From the NCBI RefSeq assembly GCF_003312875.1, contig NZ_CP015163.1, forward strand, positions 4,464,001 to 4,528,000: a stretch of DNA of 64,000 nt, read 5' to 3'. This document shows, piece after piece, positions 17,071-26,312 of the stretch (position 1 is its first letter; every line of letters starts with the position of its first letter). The DNA is from Amycolatopsis albispora (GTDB lineage: Bacteria; Actinomycetota; Actinomycetes; Mycobacteriales; Pseudonocardiaceae). The notes under the pieces were generated by a model. The model was not told the origin of the DNA, searched no databases, and was given only the letters and a program-made list of their open reading frames with translations. A program made the position numbers and the translations under genes.

Positions 17071-17312
17071 CTGCTTGGCTCCTTGTTTCTCGGTGCGCTT
17101 GCCCCTGCGTCGAGCGGGCCGCGCGCGGATCGACAGACCGCCGGAAAATTCTTCGAAGTAACCCGGGTCACAGCCCGTTCCCGCAGACGGGTGACCGAGA
17201 TCCCGCTGGCACTCCTCCTTTGGGATGAAGCGAAGTGGTTTCATGTTCCACACTGCGTGCTCGCGCGTTCTCTATAGGGAGAGCCGGCGAACGGACGGAA
17301 GGAACCACGGCG

Positions 17313-17726
17313 ATGCCCGACTACCAGGACACCACCCGCGCGAAGATCGTCTTCGGTCTGCGCACCTTCGCGGCGGGCCCGGCGCCGCTGCCCGCGGAGC
17401 TGTCGTACGACACCAGCGACCCGTACGCGGTCGCGGTCACCTTCCAGACCGGACGCGGCGACGTGCGCTGGATGTGCGCCCGCGACCTGCTCGCCGACGG
17501 GCTGCTCGCCCCGGCCGGCCTCGGTGACCTGCGGATCAGCCCGGCCACGGACCCCGAGTACGTGGTGTTCGAGCTGATCACGCCGGACGGCGAAGCCGTG
17601 ATGGAAGCGCCGTCGGCGGAGATCGCGGCCTTCCTCGACCGCACCTACGAGAAGATCCCGGCCGGTTCCGAGCACCAGTGGTTCGACTTCGACCACGAGC
17701 TGGAGAAGCTGAGCTCGCTCAGCTGA
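17313..17726 (+). CDS. ssgB: SsgA/SsgB-like sporulation and cell-division protein
   Basis: The 137-residue SALP-family protein shows family-typical YDTSDPYAVAVTFQTG, WMCARDLLADGL and EHQWFDFDHELEKL. It is slightly longer at the N-terminus than Streptomyces SsgB and matches it along its whole length by eye. SsgB-type proteins recruit FtsZ to sporulation septa in actinomycetes. Start ATG 17313 has GGAAGGAA 8 nt upstream. The in-frame extension from 17235 has no comparable site. Assignment to SsgB rather than another SALP is likely but not proved. It is transcribed away from the DHFR-like gene across a 242-nt divergent gap. Confidence 0.8.
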   Translation: MPDYQDTTRAKIVFGLRTFAAGPAPLPAELSYDTSDPYAVAVTFQTGRGDVRWMCARDLLADGLLAPAGLGDLRISPATDPEYVVFELITPDGEAVMEAPSAEIAAFLDRTYEKIPAGSEHQWFDFDHELEKLSSLS

Positions 17727-17834
17727 GCTGGCCGAGCCACCCCGTGACGCGGGCGGTAAAAGCGACAGTTGCAGCCTGCGTCCTGCACGACCACAGTTGC
17801 CTGACCACAATGGACCGGAGCGGTCCGGCCCCCT

Positions 17835-17887
17835 GTCACGAAAGCCACATTCGAGACGTCAGGCGTCTCGAAAGCCACATTCGTGAC
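17835..17887. repeat. 53-nt intergenic inverted repeat, copy 2, with one core flipped
   Basis: The 24-5-24 geometry is kept (loop TCAGG) with outer GTCAC/GTGAC and inner GAGACG/CGTCTC. In the left arm, however, the central 13-mer reads GAAAGCCACATTC instead of GAATGTGGCTTTC. Both arms therefore carry the core in the same orientation, and the middle of the stem cannot pair. It lies in the convergent gap between the ssgB-like and ligase genes. Confidence 0.95.
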
Positions 17888-17931
17888 ATCGGCGCCGACC
17901 GCGAGTCCGCCACTCTCCACTATCGACTCTT

Positions 17932-19377
17932 CTACTTCGAGGGCCGCGAGGGCGTTGAGCCGCGGGTGTAGCGGTGCTTCACGCCGACCGGGAAGTACTC
18001 CGGGTCACCCGATGGCCGAAGGTCCACTTCGGGCAGTTGCCGGTCCTCGGGCACGTAGTGCGCGAACTCGCTGTTCAACCGCACCAGCTGCGCCCGGATC
18101 GACTCGGCGACCACGGCCGGGTCGCCGTCCCGGCCCGGCGCCAGTTCCACGGTCACCCGCAGGCGCCGGTCCAGCCGTTCGTCCTCGACCGCTTCCAGCA
18201 CGAACTTGCCGGTGACCCACTCGCTGATCCCCGGCTGTTCGAGCCCGACCGTCACGTTCTCCGGATACACGTTGGCGCCGAAGAAGGACACGGTGAACAG
18301 CGAGCGGCCGAAAACGTAGACAAACGGCAGTTCCTCCCCTTCCGGCGGCGAAAATCCGTGCCGCGCGCAGAACTCCAGCAGCTCGTCGTGCGGGAGCAGG
18401 CCGCCCTCGTCGGCGATGTGGTAGCGGACCAGCGGGATGCCGTTGTCGCCGGTGAACAGCAGCGTGCCGTCGGCCACCTCGAAGTACCGGCTCGCCGGGT
18501 CGTACTGCACCAGCGTGGGCAGCCGGTCGGCGCCGAAGACCTCCCTGGCCAGGTCCGGCCGTCCGGCCAGGAACCGGCGGATGGCCACCGAAAGCGGGGT
18601 TTCGTTGCCCAGCACCCCGGCGTCGGCGGTGCCGTACAGCGAAACCGAGTCGCGCACCGGATCGGCCATGCCCGCGCGCTCGGCCATCAGGTCACGCCAT
18701 TCCTCGCTGAACACCTCACCCGCGAGCACCAGCTTCACCGAGTACCGCGCCCAGCCCTCGCCGCTGTCCACCACATCCCGGAGGAACGGCGGATAACCCA
18801 GCAGCACCACCTGCTCGAAGTGCGGCGCCAGGTCCGGCAGCACCCGCAGGATCTCCGCCTTGTTGTTGCCCGGCGCCACCACCGTCACCGGGAAGCCCTT
18901 GGCCGCGAGGTGCCGCACGCAGGCCGTGCTGAATAGGCCGCCGACCCAGGTGCCCAGCGGGAAGCAGACCACCGCCAGCGTGCGCCGCGAGTCCGCGCCG
19001 AAGCCGCGGAACACCTGCTCGAACCGCCGGGTGATCTCCAGTTCGTCGGCCAGTGACCGCGGCCAGATGGTCGGCGTGCCGCTCGAACCGGACGACACCG
19101 CGATCATGTCCAGGTCCTCGAGCCTGCCGCCGCGGCACAGCTCCGGCAGCGGGTACCGCTGGTGGTAACCGGCCTTGTCCAGCATCGGCAGGCGTGCGAA
19201 GTCCTGGCGCGAAGTGATGGTGGCCGGGTCGATGCCGTGCTCGCCGAGGAACTTCCGGTACGCGGGCACCGAATTGGCCACGTCGTGGAACAGGGCCACC
19301 GGGTCCATCGCGGGCGGCTCACCGGTGAAGAAACGCTCCAAGGCCCGCGTCACGCGGCGCGGTCGCTCCAGGTCCAT
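17932..19377 (-). CDS. PaaK-like adenylate-forming enzyme
   Basis: The 481-residue protein resembles phenylacetate-CoA ligase-type adenylating enzymes. It has the P-loop-like VSSGSSGTPTIWP near 95-107, SLYGTADAGVLGNE near 248-261 (the acidic adenylate-binding region) and TGDNGIPLVRY. A C-terminal beta-rich domain follows. Family enzymes activate aryl or other carboxylic acids as acyl-AMP before transfer to CoA or a carrier. No acyl carrier, CoA-handling or catabolic genes are adjacent, so the substrate is open. The stop of the upstream AfsR-type gene (19390) lies 12 nt before its ATG, suggesting cotranscription with that regulator. Confidence 0.8.
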   Translation of the reverse strand: MDLERPRRVTRALERFFTGEPPAMDPVALFHDVANSVPAYRKFLGEHGIDPATITSRQDFARLPMLDKAGYHQRYPLPELCRGGRLEDLDMIAVSSGSSGTPTIWPRSLADELEITRRFEQVFRGFGADSRRTLAVVCFPLGTWVGGLFSTACVRHLAAKGFPVTVVAPGNNKAEILRVLPDLAPHFEQVVLLGYPPFLRDVVDSGEGWARYSVKLVLAGEVFSEEWRDLMAERAGMADPVRDSVSLYGTADAGVLGNETPLSVAIRRFLAGRPDLAREVFGADRLPTLVQYDPASRYFEVADGTLLFTGDNGIPLVRYHIADEGGLLPHDELLEFCARHGFSPPEGEELPFVYVFGRSLFTVSFFGANVYPENVTVGLEQPGISEWVTGKFVLEAVEDERLDRRLRVTVELAPGRDGDPAVVAESIRAQLVRLNSEFAHYVPEDRQLPEVDLRPSGDPEYFPVGVKHRYTRGSTPSRPSK

Positions 19378-19389
19378 GCTCGCATCGTG

Positions 19390-22300
19390 TCAGACGCGGA
19401 CCGGACGGAGCCGGGCCCTGACCTCGTCGGCCTCGGGCACGCCCATTTCCGCGTACCGCGCGAGCGCGTGTTCCCAGTGCTCACGCTCGCCGGTGGCCTC
19501 CCCCAGGCCGTGGTGCGCGGCGGCCTGGTCGCCGACGCAGCCGGTCTCGACCGCGATTTCCAGCGCGTCGCGGAAGAACCGGGCGGCTTCGGCGGCTTCC
19601 CCGCGGGCGAGGGCCAGCGAGCCCAGCGAGTTGAGCACCCGCGACTCCACCCCGCGATCAGCGCACTCACGTGCGATCGCCAAGGCCTCACCGAGGCAAC
19701 TCGCCGCGTCGTCGTGGTGGCCGAGGTCCCGATGGACGTCACCGCGGTGCTTGAGCGCCACGCCCTCGTTGATCCGCCCGCCGGTCTCGCGTGACACCGC
19801 CAGCGCTTGGTCCAGCCGCTCAAGCGCCTCCTCGTACCGGCCGAGGCAGCGCAGCGCACCACCGAGAATGCCCAGCGCGTACCCCTCGCTGGTACGTGTG
19901 CCGGTTTCCGCGAACAACGCCAGTCCATCCTCCAAAGAGGACACCGCCTGCTCGTGCTTTCCCTGTGCCGAAAGCACATCACCGAGGTTGACGCAGACAT
20001 AGCCCTCGCTCGTGCGGTCCCCCGTCTCGCGGGCGGCCACGAGCGCGAGTTCCAGGTAACGCACGGCGTCGCGGTACCGGCCCATGCCGCGGCACGCCGC
20101 GCCCAGCACCACCAGCACCAGTCCTTCGCTGGTCCGGTCCTCGGTTTCCCTGGCCAGTTCGAGCGCCTGCTCCAGGTACGCCAGCGCGTCGGCGAAGCGG
20201 CCGAGCGCCCGGCACACCAGCCCGAGCGTGTTCAGCACGTAGCTTTCGGTGTTGCGGTTGCCGCTTTCCCTGGCCGCGGCGAGCGCTTCTTCCAGGTAGC
20301 TCAGCGCTTCCTTCGACCGCCCGACCCGCCAGTACCCGAGGCCGATGAGCGTCAGCGGGTCCGTGCGCTCCCCGGCTTCGGCGAAGGCCGACGCGTGCGT
20401 GTGCAGCATCAGCGCGTCTTCGTGGTACCCGCCGAGGTCCAGGTACTTCCAGAGGATCCCGGACAGCAGCCGGACGTGCTCCGGCCAGCCGTGCCGTGTG
20501 GCGTGCGAGGCGACGGCGAGCAGGTTGGCGCGTTCGGCCTCCAGCCACTCCTGGGCGTTCACCGGTCGCCAGCCCGGCACCGGGGTCGGCGGTGCTTCCG
20601 GCCGCAAATGCTTCTCCTGCGGGGAAACCAGGTCCATCGCGACCGCCGCCGCGGCGGTGTAGTGGTCGAACAACCGGGTCAGCGCGTCGCGGTCGTCCTC
20701 GGCCAGTTCGGCGGCGTAGACCCGCAGCAGGTCGTGCAGCTGGTACCGGCCGGGCCGCAGTTCCTCGGCGAGGTGCGCGCGGACCAGCACGTCGATCAGC
20801 CGACGCGCCTCGGCCAGGTCGAGATCGGCGAGCGCGGCGGCCGCGTCGGGGGTCAGCGTGCGGCCGGGATGCAGGCCCCACAGCCGGAACAACCGCGCGG
20901 CGTCGGCGGGCAGGTGCCGGTAGGACCACGAGAACACCGCACGGACCGCGGTACGCGGATCACCACCACCGCCGAGCAGGTCCAGCCGCCGCCGCTCGTC
21001 GGCCAGTTCCGTGGCCAGCTCGGCCAGCGACACCTCCGGCCTGGCCAGCGCCAGCTCGGCGACCAGCCGCAACGCCAGCGGCAACCGCACGCAGTACTCG
21101 GCCAGCGCCTCCGCGGGCACGGGTTCCGCCGCGACGCGGTCCCCGAGCAGCGTGCGCAACAACTCCATCGAGTCCTCGGCCGTGAGCAGGTCGAGCACCA
21201 CGCGGTGCGCGCCGTGCCGGGCGATCAGCGCGGGCAGCGTCTCGCGGCTGGTCACCAGCACCGAGCAGGACGCCGAACCCGGCAGCAACGGCCGGACCTG
21301 CTCGGCCGAGCCCGCGTTGTCCAGGATCAGCAGCAGGTGGCGGTCGGCCAGTTCGGTGCGGAACAACGCCGCACGCTGGTCCTCTTCCGCCGGGACCGCC
21401 GAACCGGCGACGCCGAGCGCACGCAGGAAACCGGACAGCGCGTCCCCGGGTTCGACCGGGCGGTCCGGCCCGTAGCCCCGCAGGTCGAGGTACAGCTGCC
21501 CGTCGGGGAACCGATCGCGCGACCGGTGTGCCCAGCGCACGGCGACCGCGGTTTTGCCCACCCCGGCGGTACCGGACAGCACGGCGATCCGCACGTCGGT
21601 GCCTTCACCGGGCAGCAGGTGGTTCAGCGCAGCGAGTTCGTCGGCACGGCCGGTGAACCCGCTGACGTCGGCGGGCAGCTGGGCCGGACGCGGCCGCTCG
21701 CCGTCCGGGGCCTCCGGCCGCAGCACGCGGGTGTGCGCCCGGCGCAGTTCTGGCCCCGGCTCGATGCCCAGCTCGTCGGCGAGCCGCCGGCGGATCTCGT
21801 CGAACAACTCCAGCGCGGCCGCCTGCTGACCGGCACCGGCGAGGGAGAGCATCAGCCGCGCGTGTGCGGTCTCGTGCAGTGGTTCGGCGGCGGTCAGCGC
21901 GCGCAGGTGCGGTACGGCGTCGCCGTGTTTTCCTTGCGCACCAACGACTTCGGCGTAGGCGAGCACGGCGTCCGCGCGGCGCGCGGTGAGCGCGTGGCGG
22001 ACCGGGTGGTGCCGGAAACCGTCCATTCCGGCCAGTACGGGACCACGCCAGGCACCGAGCGCCTCGACCCAGTGCGGTTCCGCCGTCACCGGGTCCTCGG
22101 CTTCCTCCGCCCGCTTCACGGCGGCTTCGAACTGCAGGAGGTCCAGCTGTTCTTCGGTGGCGGACAACAGGTATCCGCCGTTGACCGTGGTGATCACACG
22201 AGCCGGTTCCTGCCGCACCCGGCGCGGTTCCAGCACCTTGCGCAACCGGGCGACGTAGGTGTGCACCAGGTCCAGGCACGACGACGGCGGCTCGGTGCCC

Positions 22301-22626
22301 CACAGCACGTCGACGATCTCTTCGCGCCGCACCGCCCGGTTCGGCTGGATCGCGAGCAGCGCGAGCAACCGGCGCTGCTTCTCGGCGCCCAGTTCGACCG
22401 GCTCGCCCGCCAGGTGCACCGACAATGGCCCGAGCACCCGGATGCGCAGCGGCGGGTCCTCCTCGGTGAGCACGGCCAGCAGCCGCCGCAGCGTCTCGGC
22501 GCGGGAACTGCGCACGTGCCCGCGTTCGGCGTTGCGGACCGCGCGCAGGCTGACCCCGGCGCGTTCGGCCAGCTGCGCCTGGGTCAGCCCGGCCAGCAGC
22601 CGCCTGGCTCGCAGCCTGTTGTCCAC
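19390..22626 (-). CDS. XRE-HTH plus AfsR/SARP-type regulator (BTAD, NB-ARC, TPR)
   Basis: The 1078-residue protein has an extra N-terminal Cro/C1-type helix-turn-helix (about 1-60: LTQAQLAERAGVSLRAVRNAE). It continues with an OmpR-type winged helix (64-150), BTAD (about 160-300), NB-ARC with Walker A SGTAGVGKT near 355, and a long C-terminal TPR array (about 700-1060, repeated ALxxLEQAL/RxSEGxxL units). Two DNA-binding domains in one SARP-type protein suggest recognition of a composite operator (inference). GTG 22626 has GGGAGG 5 nt upstream; the longer frame to 22860 has no site. It likely forms an operon with the PaaK-like gene downstream. Confidence 0.88.
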   Translation of the reverse strand: MDNRLRARRLLAGLTQAQLAERAGVSLRAVRNAERGHVRSSRAETLRRLLAVLTEEDPPLRIRVLGPLSVHLAGEPVELGAEKQRRLLALLAIQPNRAVRREEIVDVLWGTEPPSSCLDLVHTYVARLRKVLEPRRVRQEPARVITTVNGGYLLSATEEQLDLLQFEAAVKRAEEAEDPVTAEPHWVEALGAWRGPVLAGMDGFRHHPVRHALTARRADAVLAYAEVVGAQGKHGDAVPHLRALTAAEPLHETAHARLMLSLAGAGQQAAALELFDEIRRRLADELGIEPGPELRRAHTRVLRPEAPDGERPRPAQLPADVSGFTGRADELAALNHLLPGEGTDVRIAVLSGTAGVGKTAVAVRWAHRSRDRFPDGQLYLDLRGYGPDRPVEPGDALSGFLRALGVAGSAVPAEEDQRAALFRTELADRHLLLILDNAGSAEQVRPLLPGSASCSVLVTSRETLPALIARHGAHRVVLDLLTAEDSMELLRTLLGDRVAAEPVPAEALAEYCVRLPLALRLVAELALARPEVSLAELATELADERRRLDLLGGGGDPRTAVRAVFSWSYRHLPADAARLFRLWGLHPGRTLTPDAAAALADLDLAEARRLIDVLVRAHLAEELRPGRYQLHDLLRVYAAELAEDDRDALTRLFDHYTAAAAVAMDLVSPQEKHLRPEAPPTPVPGWRPVNAQEWLEAERANLLAVASHATRHGWPEHVRLLSGILWKYLDLGGYHEDALMLHTHASAFAEAGERTDPLTLIGLGYWRVGRSKEALSYLEEALAAARESGNRNTESYVLNTLGLVCRALGRFADALAYLEQALELARETEDRTSEGLVLVVLGAACRGMGRYRDAVRYLELALVAARETGDRTSEGYVCVNLGDVLSAQGKHEQAVSSLEDGLALFAETGTRTSEGYALGILGGALRCLGRYEEALERLDQALAVSRETGGRINEGVALKHRGDVHRDLGHHDDAASCLGEALAIARECADRGVESRVLNSLGSLALARGEAAEAARFFRDALEIAVETGCVGDQAAAHHGLGEATGEREHWEHALARYAEMGVPEADEVRARLRPVRV

Positions 22627-22822
22627 CGGCACCTCCCAACCTGCCCGTCCAGCTTGGCGAAGATGCCGCCCGGCAGCCACCGCCAAATGCACCACAGGGA
22701 CATTTTCGCTGGTCAAACCGGGGTCGCCGGGTACAGTGCCGAGTACAGGTGACCGTCCACCCCTGGTCACTACGGTGAGACAGGTCTTCAGGGCACCCGC
22801 CGCGTGGGGTACGGCGGGTGCC

Positions 22823-25501
22823 CTAAGGCAACTCCTGAGACAGCACGGCCGCCAGCTCACCGCGCGAGGCGACGCCGAGCTTCGGGTAGGCCTTGTACAG
22901 GTGGTAGGCCACCGTCCGCGGGCTCAGGTACAGCTGGGCGGCGATGTCCCGGTTGGCCAGTCCCTGCGCGGCGAGCTGGCTGATCTGCAGTTCCTGCGGG
23001 GTCAGCTCGGTGCCCCGGCCCGACGCCGCCGTCCTGGTCACCCCGGCGCCGGTCGCCCCGAGTTCGGCCCGCGCGCGAGCGGCCCACGGCGCCGAGCCGA
23101 GTTCCTCGAACATGCGTGACGCGGTGCTCAGGTGGTCGCGGGCCTTGCTCTTGCGCCGCGCCCGGCGCAGCCACTCGCCGTAGAGCAGTTCGGTGCGCGC
23201 CCGATCGAACGGCCGCGAGTCGTGCGGGTGCAGCTCCAGCGCCCAGACGAAGTGCGGTTCGGCGTCGGCGGTGGTGAGCGCCCGGCACCGCGCCAGCAAC
23301 GCGTGGATCCACGACCGGTCCATAGTGTCCGCCCAGGTCGCGAACAACTCCAGCGAGGCGGCGGCGTCGCGTGGCCTGCCCAGCCGGACCGCGGCCTCCA
23401 CCAGGTCCGGCACGCAGCGGACCACCCCGGACAGGTGACGCGACGGCCCGCCGGTGACCACGCGCAGCCGGTCGAAGGCGTCCTGGACCCGGCCGTGGCC
23501 CAGGTCGAGCAGGGCGAGCGCGACCTGCGCCCAGGTGTCCCCGGAGGACGCGGCCTCGTCGGCGGTCAGCTCGGCGTAGTGGCGGCAATCCCGCTCGTCG
23601 CCCTCGACCGCGGCCAGGTACGCGAGCGCGCCCGCGGTGTACCCGGCCCACAGCGGCTGGCCGGTGTCGGCGGCGATGCGCAGGCATTCGGCGCCGGTGA
23701 CGCGCGCTTCGCGATGCCTGCCGAGCAGCACCTGCACCAGCGTGAGATGCCCGAGCGCGGCGGGCAGCGCGATGAGCACACCCTTCGCGCGGGCGTCGGC
23801 GATCAGCTCGGCCGCGATCTCGGCGGACTCCTCGTCGCGGGCCGCGACCAGCGCGCGGCTGGCCACCTCGGTCATGCCGCGCGGGCCCGTCTCGGCCGCC
23901 GCGGACCGCGCCCTGGCCAGCACGTCGTCGAGCGGTGGGAAGGCGCTGGTGTCGCGGTCGAGCACCATCGCCGTGCCCCAGCGGGCAAGCCAGGCCATCG
24001 ACATCAGCGGGTGGTCCGGGGCGAGACCGACCTGGTCGAAGCGGTCGAGCGGTTCGGCGAGCATTCGCACGTCCGTCGGCGCGGCCCAGGCGGCGTGCAG
24101 CGCGCGCACCAGCATCCAGAACGCCTGCACGGGATCACCGGCCAGGCTCGCACCGTCGATCAGCAACTGGTGTGCCTGGTGCAGGTCGCCCCTGGCGAAG
24201 GCGGCGCTCGCGCGCACCTGGATCACGCGCACCCGCATGGCCGGGTCGCCCGGCTGCGTGAAGGTCTCGGCCAGCGTGTTCGCCCAGTCCAGGCGCCCCG
24301 CGTGGGTGGCCGCCTCGCAGGCGAGGAGCAGGCGGCGCGCCGACTCGGCGGACTGCTCGCTGAGGCTCGCGGCGCGTTCGTAGGTGGTCGCCGCGGCGGC
24401 GTGCCCACCGCGGGCGACGGCCCGGTCCGCCGCGTGCTCGAGTTCGGCGGCGACCTGGTCGTCGGGTCCGGTGGCGGCCGCGGCCAGGTGCCAGGCCCGC
24501 AGGTCGGGGTCGTGGTGCTCGGCGGCGAGTGCACTGTGGACGGACATCCGGCTGCTGGCCGCCGCGCCGTGGTAGACCGCCGCGCGGATCAGCGGATGCC
24601 GGAAGGTCAGCGTGCCCGCGGTGAGCGTGACGAGCCCGCGTTCCTCGGCGGGTTCGAGATCGGCGAGCCCGGCACCCAGCTCACCGGCCGCACGCAGCAG
24701 GGTTTTCAGCTCGCCGGTCTGGTCGGCGGCGGCGAGCAGCAACAGGGTCCTGGTCGGTGCGGGCAGCGAGCGGACCTGGTGCCAGAAGGCGTCGAGCACG
24801 CGGTTGGTCAGCGGCATCGGACCGGCATCGGTCACCGAGACCACGGCCGGGAGTTCGCGCAGGGCCAGCGGATTCCCGCGGGTCTCGGCGACCAGCCGCT
24901 CGCGGAGCCCGGCGGGCAGGTCGGCGCCGGTGTCGTCCAGCAGCGCCGACGAGCTCTCCTGGTCCAGCCCGTCGAGGTGGAGTTCGGGCAGGCCGGTCGC
25001 GGCGAAGGCGTCGGCGTAGTCCCGCGCGGCGAACAGCAGCACCACGCCCTCGCGGTCCAGCCGCCGGGCGGCGAACAGCAGCGCGCCGGCGGAGGCCTGG
25101 TCGAGCCACTGCGCGTCGTCCACCAGGCAGAGCAGCGGGCCCTGTTCGGCGAGCAGGGTGAGCACGCCGGCGCCGATCAGGAACCGGTCGCCGTCGCCGC
25201 TGTTACCGAGGCCGAACGCGCCTTCGAGGGCCCGGCGCTGGAGTTCGGGCAGCGCGTCGAGGCGGTCCAGCACCGGACGCAGCAGCAGGTGCAGCCCGGC
25301 GAACGGCAGCTCGGCCTCGGATTCGATGCCGACGCCCCGCAGCACCCGGAGGTCACCGGCGGTCGCGGCGGCGTGGTCGAGCAGGCTGGTCTTGCCGATG
25401 CCGGGTTCACCGCGGAGCACGAGGGCACCGCTGATCCCGTCGCGCGCGCCGGCGAGCAGCGCGGCGATCGCCTCCTGCTCCGCGCGACGGCCCCTCAGCA
25501 T
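22823..25501 (-). CDS. LAL-family LuxR regulator with AAA/NTPase domain
   Basis: The 892-residue protein has an N-terminal NTPase with Walker A LRGEPGIGKTSL at about 28-39 and Walker B-like LLCLVDDAQWL near 123. The middle is long and helical, with TPR-like repeats. A C-terminal LuxR helix-turn-helix follows (LTPQELQISQLAAQGLANRDIAAQL split over about 833-857, then SPRTVAYHLYKAYPKLGV). This is the MalT/LAL (large ATP-binding LuxR) design, often cluster-situated activators in actinomycetes. No secondary-metabolite core genes are visible within reach, so its target is unknown. It is divergent from the DHFR-like gene at 25615. Confidence 0.9.
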   Translation of the reverse strand: MLRGRRAEQEAIAALLAGARDGISGALVLRGEPGIGKTSLLDHAAATAGDLRVLRGVGIESEAELPFAGLHLLLRPVLDRLDALPELQRRALEGAFGLGNSGDGDRFLIGAGVLTLLAEQGPLLCLVDDAQWLDQASAGALLFAARRLDREGVVLLFAARDYADAFAATGLPELHLDGLDQESSSALLDDTGADLPAGLRERLVAETRGNPLALRELPAVVSVTDAGPMPLTNRVLDAFWHQVRSLPAPTRTLLLLAAADQTGELKTLLRAAGELGAGLADLEPAEERGLVTLTAGTLTFRHPLIRAAVYHGAAASSRMSVHSALAAEHHDPDLRAWHLAAAATGPDDQVAAELEHAADRAVARGGHAAAATTYERAASLSEQSAESARRLLLACEAATHAGRLDWANTLAETFTQPGDPAMRVRVIQVRASAAFARGDLHQAHQLLIDGASLAGDPVQAFWMLVRALHAAWAAPTDVRMLAEPLDRFDQVGLAPDHPLMSMAWLARWGTAMVLDRDTSAFPPLDDVLARARSAAAETGPRGMTEVASRALVAARDEESAEIAAELIADARAKGVLIALPAALGHLTLVQVLLGRHREARVTGAECLRIAADTGQPLWAGYTAGALAYLAAVEGDERDCRHYAELTADEAASSGDTWAQVALALLDLGHGRVQDAFDRLRVVTGGPSRHLSGVVRCVPDLVEAAVRLGRPRDAAASLELFATWADTMDRSWIHALLARCRALTTADAEPHFVWALELHPHDSRPFDRARTELLYGEWLRRARRKSKARDHLSTASRMFEELGSAPWAARARAELGATGAGVTRTAASGRGTELTPQELQISQLAAQGLANRDIAAQLYLSPRTVAYHLYKAYPKLGVASRGELAAVLSQELP

Positions 25502-25614
25502 GCCGGTGACCCTACCTATGCCGGTCGCGCGAATTACTGATACCGAGACGGATTCCGCGGGGGCGCGGGGCGGCCAGACTTCTGGACATCGACAACGAAC
25601 GAACGGAGCTTCCG

Positions 25615-26211
25615 ATGTCCCACTCCCGCAAGGTCGTCGCCCAGGTCCACGTCTCGATCGACGGCTACAGCGCCGGTTCGCCGGACGACGGCATGGGCGG
25701 GATGGCGTTCCTGCAGGACCACGCGTCGCACGAGCAGAGCGCCACCTACTTCGAGGGCGTCTGGCGCGGTGCCGACACCGCGATCATGGGCCGCACCAAC
25801 TACGAGGGCTTCCACGGTTTCTGGCCTTCGGTGGTGCACAGCCCGGACGCCTCCCCGCGCGACCGCGACCTGGCGACCTGGCTGGACACCGTGGAGAAGG
25901 TGGTGTTCTCGACGACGCTGGAGAAGGCGGACTGGCAGAACGCCCGCGTGGCGAAGCAGGACCTGGAGACGGAGGTGCGCGAGCTGAAGGCCGCGCCCGG
26001 CCGGGACATCCTGGTGCTGAACAGCGCCAGCATCATCCGGGCACTGGTCGCCGCCGACCTGCTCGACGAACTGCGCATCACCATCGTGCCCGCGTTGCTG
26101 GGCGGCGGGCTGCGGCTGTTCGAAGGCAACCCGCCCTACTCGACGTGGCGTCTTGGCGGGGTGTGCACCCTGCCGACCGGCGCCGTCGTCCTCACCTACG
26201 AACGCCCCTGA
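25615..26211 (+). CDS. DHFR/RibD C-terminal-domain-like reductase (second copy)
   Basis: The 198-residue protein of the same fold family as the gene at 16489-17070 shows QVHVSIDGYSAG, TAIMGRTNYEGFHGFWPS and a C-terminal IVPALLGGGLRLF. The two are only moderately similar, so this is not a recent duplication. It is presumably an NAD(P)H-dependent reductase of unknown substrate. The start has GGAGCTTCCG upstream. It is divergent from the LAL regulator, with a 113-nt shared gap, and may be under its control (inference). Confidence 0.82.
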   Translation: MSHSRKVVAQVHVSIDGYSAGSPDDGMGGMAFLQDHASHEQSATYFEGVWRGADTAIMGRTNYEGFHGFWPSVVHSPDASPRDRDLATWLDTVEKVVFSTTLEKADWQNARVAKQDLETEVRELKAAPGRDILVLNSASIIRALVAADLLDELRITIVPALLGGGLRLFEGNPPYSTWRLGGVCTLPTGAVVLTYERP

Positions 26212-26244
26212 CGCCCGGGGGGCCGGTCCCCTTTGGACACGAAC

Positions 26245-26297
26245 GTCACGAATGTGGCTTTCGAGACGTCAAACGTCTCGAAAGCCACATTCGTGAC
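26245..26297. repeat. 53-nt intergenic inverted repeat, copy 3 (24-5-24)
   Basis: Perfect 24-nt arms (GTCAC, core GAATGTGGCTTT, CGAGACG) flank loop TCAAA. It lies between the convergent ends of the DHFR-like gene (26211) and the permease gene (26313), where a bidirectional hairpin terminator would fit. There is no T-tract. Confidence 0.95.
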
Positions 26298-26312
26298 ATC
26301 GGACCGGCCAGG

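Noticed and set aside
19807..22752. Plus-strand open frame of 981 codons
   Set aside because: It is antisense to the AfsR-type regulator, rich in Arg/Gln/His/Pro, and has no domain. It is a typical GC-rich shadow.
23132..25540. Plus-strand open frame of 802 codons
   Set aside because: It is antisense to the LAL regulator and its composition is low-complexity.
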